Origin: Methanofastidiosum methylothiophilum | GTDB lineage: Archaea; Methanobacteriota_B; Thermococci; Methanofastidiosales; Methanofastidiosaceae | NCBI GenBank assembly: GCA_001587635.1 | Contig: LNJE01000007.1 | Span: forward strand, 1 to 64,000 | Direction of reading: 5' to 3' | Length of the DNA stretch: 64,000 nt | Part shown: piece by piece, positions 61,787-64,000 of the stretch | How positions within the stretch are numbered: position 1 is the stretch's first letter | Layout: every line of letters begins with the position of its first letter | The notes under the pieces: generated by a model | What the model saw: only the letters and a program-made list of their open reading frames with translations | The model's database searches: none | What the model was told of the DNA's origin: nothing | Translations under genes and position numbers: made by a program

Positions 61787-62542
61787 ATGGCAAAGTGGTA
61801 TGAAGAGCTATTTCATAATTATTCCAAAACTTATGAAACTGAGGAATTCATTAAAGGCACGATTGGAGAAATAGATTTTATTGAAAAAGAAATAAATTAC
61901 GATAAATCAAAGAAGATTTTAGACATTGGGTGTGGTACGGGAAGGCACTCAATTGAACTTGCCAAGAGAGGATATAAAGTTACAGGTATTGACTTGTCCG
62001 AATGCATGTTAGAAAGGGCGATAGAAAAAGCTAGAGAATCCAATGTTAAAGTAGATTTTATTAATGCTGACGCAAGAGATTTAAAATTTGAAAAAGAATT
62101 TGATCTTGCCCTCATAATATGTGAAGGTGGATTTCCATTAATGGAAACAGATGAAATGAATTTTAAGATTCTTCAAAATGCTGCTAAATCTCTTAAAAAT
62201 AAGGGTAAATTGATTCTAACTACATTAAATGGTCTCTTCCCATTATTCCACTCTGTCAAAGATTACATTAACTCTAATTCTACTGAAGAAAGAAGTAGCG
62301 AGAACACTTTTGATTTAATGACTTTTAGGGATAAATCTACAATTAAAATAACAGACGATAATGGTAATACTAAAATAATAAAATGTGATGAAAGATACTA
62401 TGTTCCATCCGAAATAACATGGCTATTAAAGTCTCTAGGTTTTAAAAAGATCGGAATATATGGTTGTAAACTTGGAGCTTTCAGTAAAAAAGATAAATTA
62501 TCAACTGAAGATCTAGAAATGTTAGTAATAGCAGAATATTAG
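61787..62542 (+). CDS. SAM-dependent methyltransferase
   Basis: A 251-residue class I methyltransferase. Motif I is ILDIGCGTGRHSIELAKRGY (about 43-62), the acidic motif II residue lies in VTGIDLSECML, and the adenine region in DFINADARDLKF. The C-terminal part (TFRDKSTIKI, KCDERYYVPSEITWLLKSLGF) is typical of small-molecule methyltransferases. The substrate is not identifiable and no neighbour helps. The gene appears leaderless. Confidence 0.85.
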   Translation: MAKWYEELFHNYSKTYETEEFIKGTIGEIDFIEKEINYDKSKKILDIGCGTGRHSIELAKRGYKVTGIDLSECMLERAIEKARESNVKVDFINADARDLKFEKEFDLALIICEGGFPLMETDEMNFKILQNAAKSLKNKGKLILTTLNGLFPLFHSVKDYINSNSTEERSSENTFDLMTFRDKSTIKITDDNGNTKIIKCDERYYVPSEITWLLKSLGFKKIGIYGCKLGAFSKKDKLSTEDLEMLVIAEY

Positions 62543-62589
62543 GTCTATTATACATAATATTTAAAAGGGAAGAGAATATTGGAAAATTA

Positions 62590-62642
62590 GGAGAAGGTAC
62601 TATTTCAGCCATATCGCCAGTATGCTTCTTATTACCTTCTCC
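62590..62642. repeat. 10-bp hairpin between the methyltransferase and phosphoesterase genes
   Basis: GGAGAAGGTA (62590-62599) and TACCTTCTCC (62633-62642) are perfect inverted repeats around a 33-nt spacer. A TATA-like ATATTTAAAAG lies just upstream (about 62559-62569). It may be a terminator, a structured leader or a small RNA. Confidence 0.45.
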
Positions 62643-62650
62643 TTCAATAT

Positions 62651-62660
62651 CTTTATATAG
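62651..62660 (+). promoter_or_regulatory. TATA box of a leaderless phosphoesterase gene
   Basis: CTTTATATAG is centred about 25 nt before the ATG at 62681, with no ribosome-binding site between. The arrangement indicates a leaderless mRNA. Confidence 0.5.
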
Positions 62661-62680
62661 AAATTTTTATTCTCTAATCC

Positions 62681-63325
62681 ATGGAAATTTGTGTAGTAAC
62701 GGATATACATGGCGAAAAAAATATATTTAAAAAATTATTTGATTCTATAGACATTACCAAATTTGATCTTTTACTTTGTTGTGGAGATATAACCTCATTT
62801 GGGGGGGAAATCGAAGCAAAAGAAATTTTAAATCTAATACCAAATATAAAATTCTACACTGTCTTTGGTAATTGTGATAAAAGTGGTGTCAAAGAATATA
62901 TTTCGTCTAAAGGAATTTCACTTCATGAAAGAGAAATTAAACTAGGGGAATATACTATTGGAGGTTTTGGCGGTTCAAATAAATCTCCCTTCGGAACTCC
63001 ATCAGAGTATGAAGAACGCCAAATTAGCGAAGGTCTTTCGAAACTTTCATTTGAAAACATGATACTCGTAACACATGTCCCGCCATATGGAACTAAACTA
63101 GATAAAATTGGAAATAGCAAGTCTATTGGAAGTACTGCAGTAAGGAGTATCATAGAAAAAAAACAGCCACTAGTCGCAATATCAGGGCATGTTCATGAGT
63201 CAAGAGCCATTGATTCAATAGGAAAAACACATTTGTTAAATCCTGGAGCATTAAAAAATGGATATTATGGAATATTAAAATTAGATCAGAATGATATAAA
63301 TATCAAATTAAAAGAAATTGATTAA
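62681..63325 (+). CDS. calcineurin-like metallophosphoesterase
   Basis: A 214-residue metallophosphoesterase. The metal-binding motifs are in order: VVTDIHGEKN (D-x-H), LLCCGDITSFGG (GD-x-x), FGNCDK (GN-C/H-D), VTHVPPYGTK and ISGHVHESRA (G-H-x-H). It belongs to the small archaeal YfcE/Icc-like group; the physiological phosphoester is unknown. Length is typical. Its promoter gives a leaderless transcript, and it is not coupled to neighbours. Confidence 0.88.
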   Translation: MEICVVTDIHGEKNIFKKLFDSIDITKFDLLLCCGDITSFGGEIEAKEILNLIPNIKFYTVFGNCDKSGVKEYISSKGISLHEREIKLGEYTIGGFGGSNKSPFGTPSEYEERQISEGLSKLSFENMILVTHVPPYGTKLDKIGNSKSIGSTAVRSIIEKKQPLVAISGHVHESRAIDSIGKTHLLNPGALKNGYYGILKLDQNDINIKLKEID

Positions 63326-63330
63326 ATATA

Positions 63331-63338
63331 TTTAAATA
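63331..63338 (+). promoter_or_regulatory. TATA box of a leaderless gene
   Basis: TTTAAATA is centred about 25 nt before the ATG at 63360. No ribosome-binding site is visible. Confidence 0.45.
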
Positions 63339-63359
63339 TAAGTAACATAATGTAGTTAC

Positions 63360-63782
63360 ATGATTTACGAGATTTTAATAAGTGCTGTGGTTCTAATTGC
63401 AATTCTTTTCGTAGTATATTTCTTTTATGTCCCTACCAATAAAGGGATTCCAAAAGAACCAGCTAAAAAATCATATCCTCAAGAAAAAGTTCAATCGGTT
63501 CCTTATTACTCAGAAGGAGAAGTAATAGTAGAGGATGAATTATATGGAATGAAATTGATTTGGGATGCTTATGAAGACAGAGTTGAGAATTTTATTAAAT
63601 TTCTAGAAAATTCAAAAAAGGTTAGAGAACCTAAAGTAATAAGTACATTTCAAGACATAGAAGGGGATTATGTCAAAATGAAAACAAGACTCAGACCATT
63701 CTTAAGAGATCATATGGAAAAAAGAATGGATGAAAGAATTTTATATGCAAGGACTTTAATAAATAAAAAATTCCGCTATTAG
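63360..63782 (+). CDS. membrane-anchored protein of unknown function
   Basis: A 140-residue protein. An N-terminal transmembrane helix (about 3-25, ILISAVVLIAILFVVYFFYV) is followed by a charged, mostly helical domain (DELYGMKLIWDAYEDRVENF, FLRDHMEKRMDERILYARTL). There are no cysteines or recognisable catalytic motifs, and I do not recognise the family. It has its own TATA box and appears leaderless. The position after a phosphoesterase gives no functional hint. Confidence 0.6.
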   Translation: MIYEILISAVVLIAILFVVYFFYVPTNKGIPKEPAKKSYPQEKVQSVPYYSEGEVIVEDELYGMKLIWDAYEDRVENFIKFLENSKKVREPKVISTFQDIEGDYVKMKTRLRPFLRDHMEKRMDERILYARTLINKKFRY

Positions 63783-63832
63783 AAAGAATATGTAACAATA
63801 GTTTTTAATATTAATCCCTATTATTACTATTG

Positions 63833-64000
63833 ATGTTAGGAATCCCCCTATTTATAATTATTTCCTCAGTATTGCTTGGTATTTATTTTCCAACATATGG
63901 GAAAGAGATATCTTCAATGATTCCGCTTTTGCAGAGCATGTTAATATTTTTATCTACAATCAAAGTTGATTTTAACATATATAAAAAATATCGTGAGTTA
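63833..64000 (+). CDS. N-terminal part of a BASS-type transporter (cut by window edge)
   Basis: From the ATG at 63833 the frame is open to the window end, giving 56 residues: MLGIPLFIIISSVLLGIYFP, then YGKEISSMIPLLQSMLIFLS and TIKVDFNIYKKYREL. The Gly-x-x-x-Pro after helix 1 and the MLIFLSTIKVDF segment of helix 2 resemble the bile acid:sodium symporter (BASS) family, to which arsenite exporters of the ACR3 type are related. Only the first two helices are visible, so the assignment is tentative. Confidence 0.5.
   Translation, partial: MLGIPLFIIISSVLLGIYFPTYGKEISSMIPLLQSMLIFLSTIKVDFNIYKKYREL

Noticed and set aside
1..64000. CRISPR arrays, complete insertion sequences, integrase or attachment sites
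   Set aside because: No regularly spaced repeats, transposase or integrase motifs were seen; the only strong direct repeat is within the eL13 gene.

Overview
The window is a compact, AT-rich archaeal chromosome segment, most likely from a draft or metagenome assembly, because ambiguous bases cluster near 38.2-38.6 kb and 46.7-47.5 kb. Archaeal identity is clear from RNA polymerase A'/A''/B/H/K, EF-1alpha, EF-2, TFS, Spt5, PCNA, FEN1, archaeal RNase P RNA, Nip7, and both signature lipid enzymes (G1P dehydrogenase and GGGP synthase). It is a methanogen or alkane-metabolising archaeon: it has mcrBDGA, atwA (component A2) and, about 29 kb away, mcrC. RpoA is split but RpoB is one chain, which is unlike most classical Class I/II methanogens. 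A low-GC, Thermococci-related methanogen such as the Methanofastidiosa (WSA2) fits best; this placement is inference, not shown directly.

Layout. 1-1.1 kb: partial gene, structured non-coding DNA and tRNA-Ser. 1.2-15.5 kb (minus strand): an EctA-like acetyltransferase and a small membrane protein, then the long information operon rpoH-rpoB-rpoA1-rpoA2-rpl30e-nusA(KH)-rps12-rps7-EF-2-EF-1alpha-rps10. 15.5-17.9 kb: tRNA-Lys, tRNA-Asp, eL13 with a lysine-rich repeat tail, TFS and an MFS transporter. 18.0-25.4 kb: mcrA/G/D/B (minus), two half-size ChrA proteins and atwA (plus). 25.5-34 kb: Trm-G10, PCNA, a 1643-residue surface protein with a very large intracellular tail, a small membrane protein, MinD and an archaeosortase-like protein. 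34-41.5 kb: glycosyltransferase, RNase P RNA, GGGP synthase, PRC-barrel protein, ArgF, Nip7, a CxxCxxCC protein, an S-layer-type protein, a TPR/J-domain fusion and RlmE/FtsJ. 41.5-45.9 kb: rpl12-rplP0-rpl1-rpl11-spt5-secE-ftsZ (read ftsZ to rpl12). 46-51 kb: D-aminoacyl-tRNA deacylase, pheT, pheS and a cysteine-rich unknown. 51.4-54.4 kb: mcrC with an overlapping HAD phosphatase, FEN1, RpoK and a winged-helix regulator. 54.8-60.8 kb: a possible micro-transcript, UPF0179, egsA, DUF63, a MutS-like ATPase, a gamma-carbonic anhydrase, a broken hypD and hypC. 60.9-64 kb: peroxiredoxin, methyltransferase, phosphoesterase, a membrane-anchored unknown and the start of a BASS-type transporter.

How it works together. 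Most of the window is transcription, translation and division machinery in conserved archaeal order. The specialised part is methyl-CoM reductase and its activation: McrABG is the enzyme, AtwA and McrC belong to its ATP-dependent activation complex, and HypC/HypD would serve NiFe-hydrogenase maturation. The best points for follow-up are the McrA residue change at the S-methyl-cysteine position, the internal deletion in hypD, paired hairpins in the mcr leader, the surface protein with repeated cytoplasmic motifs beside MinD, an orphan archaeosortase, and small genes or transcripts that simple ORF calling misses (rpoK, RNase P RNA, the 54.8-kb micro-transcript).
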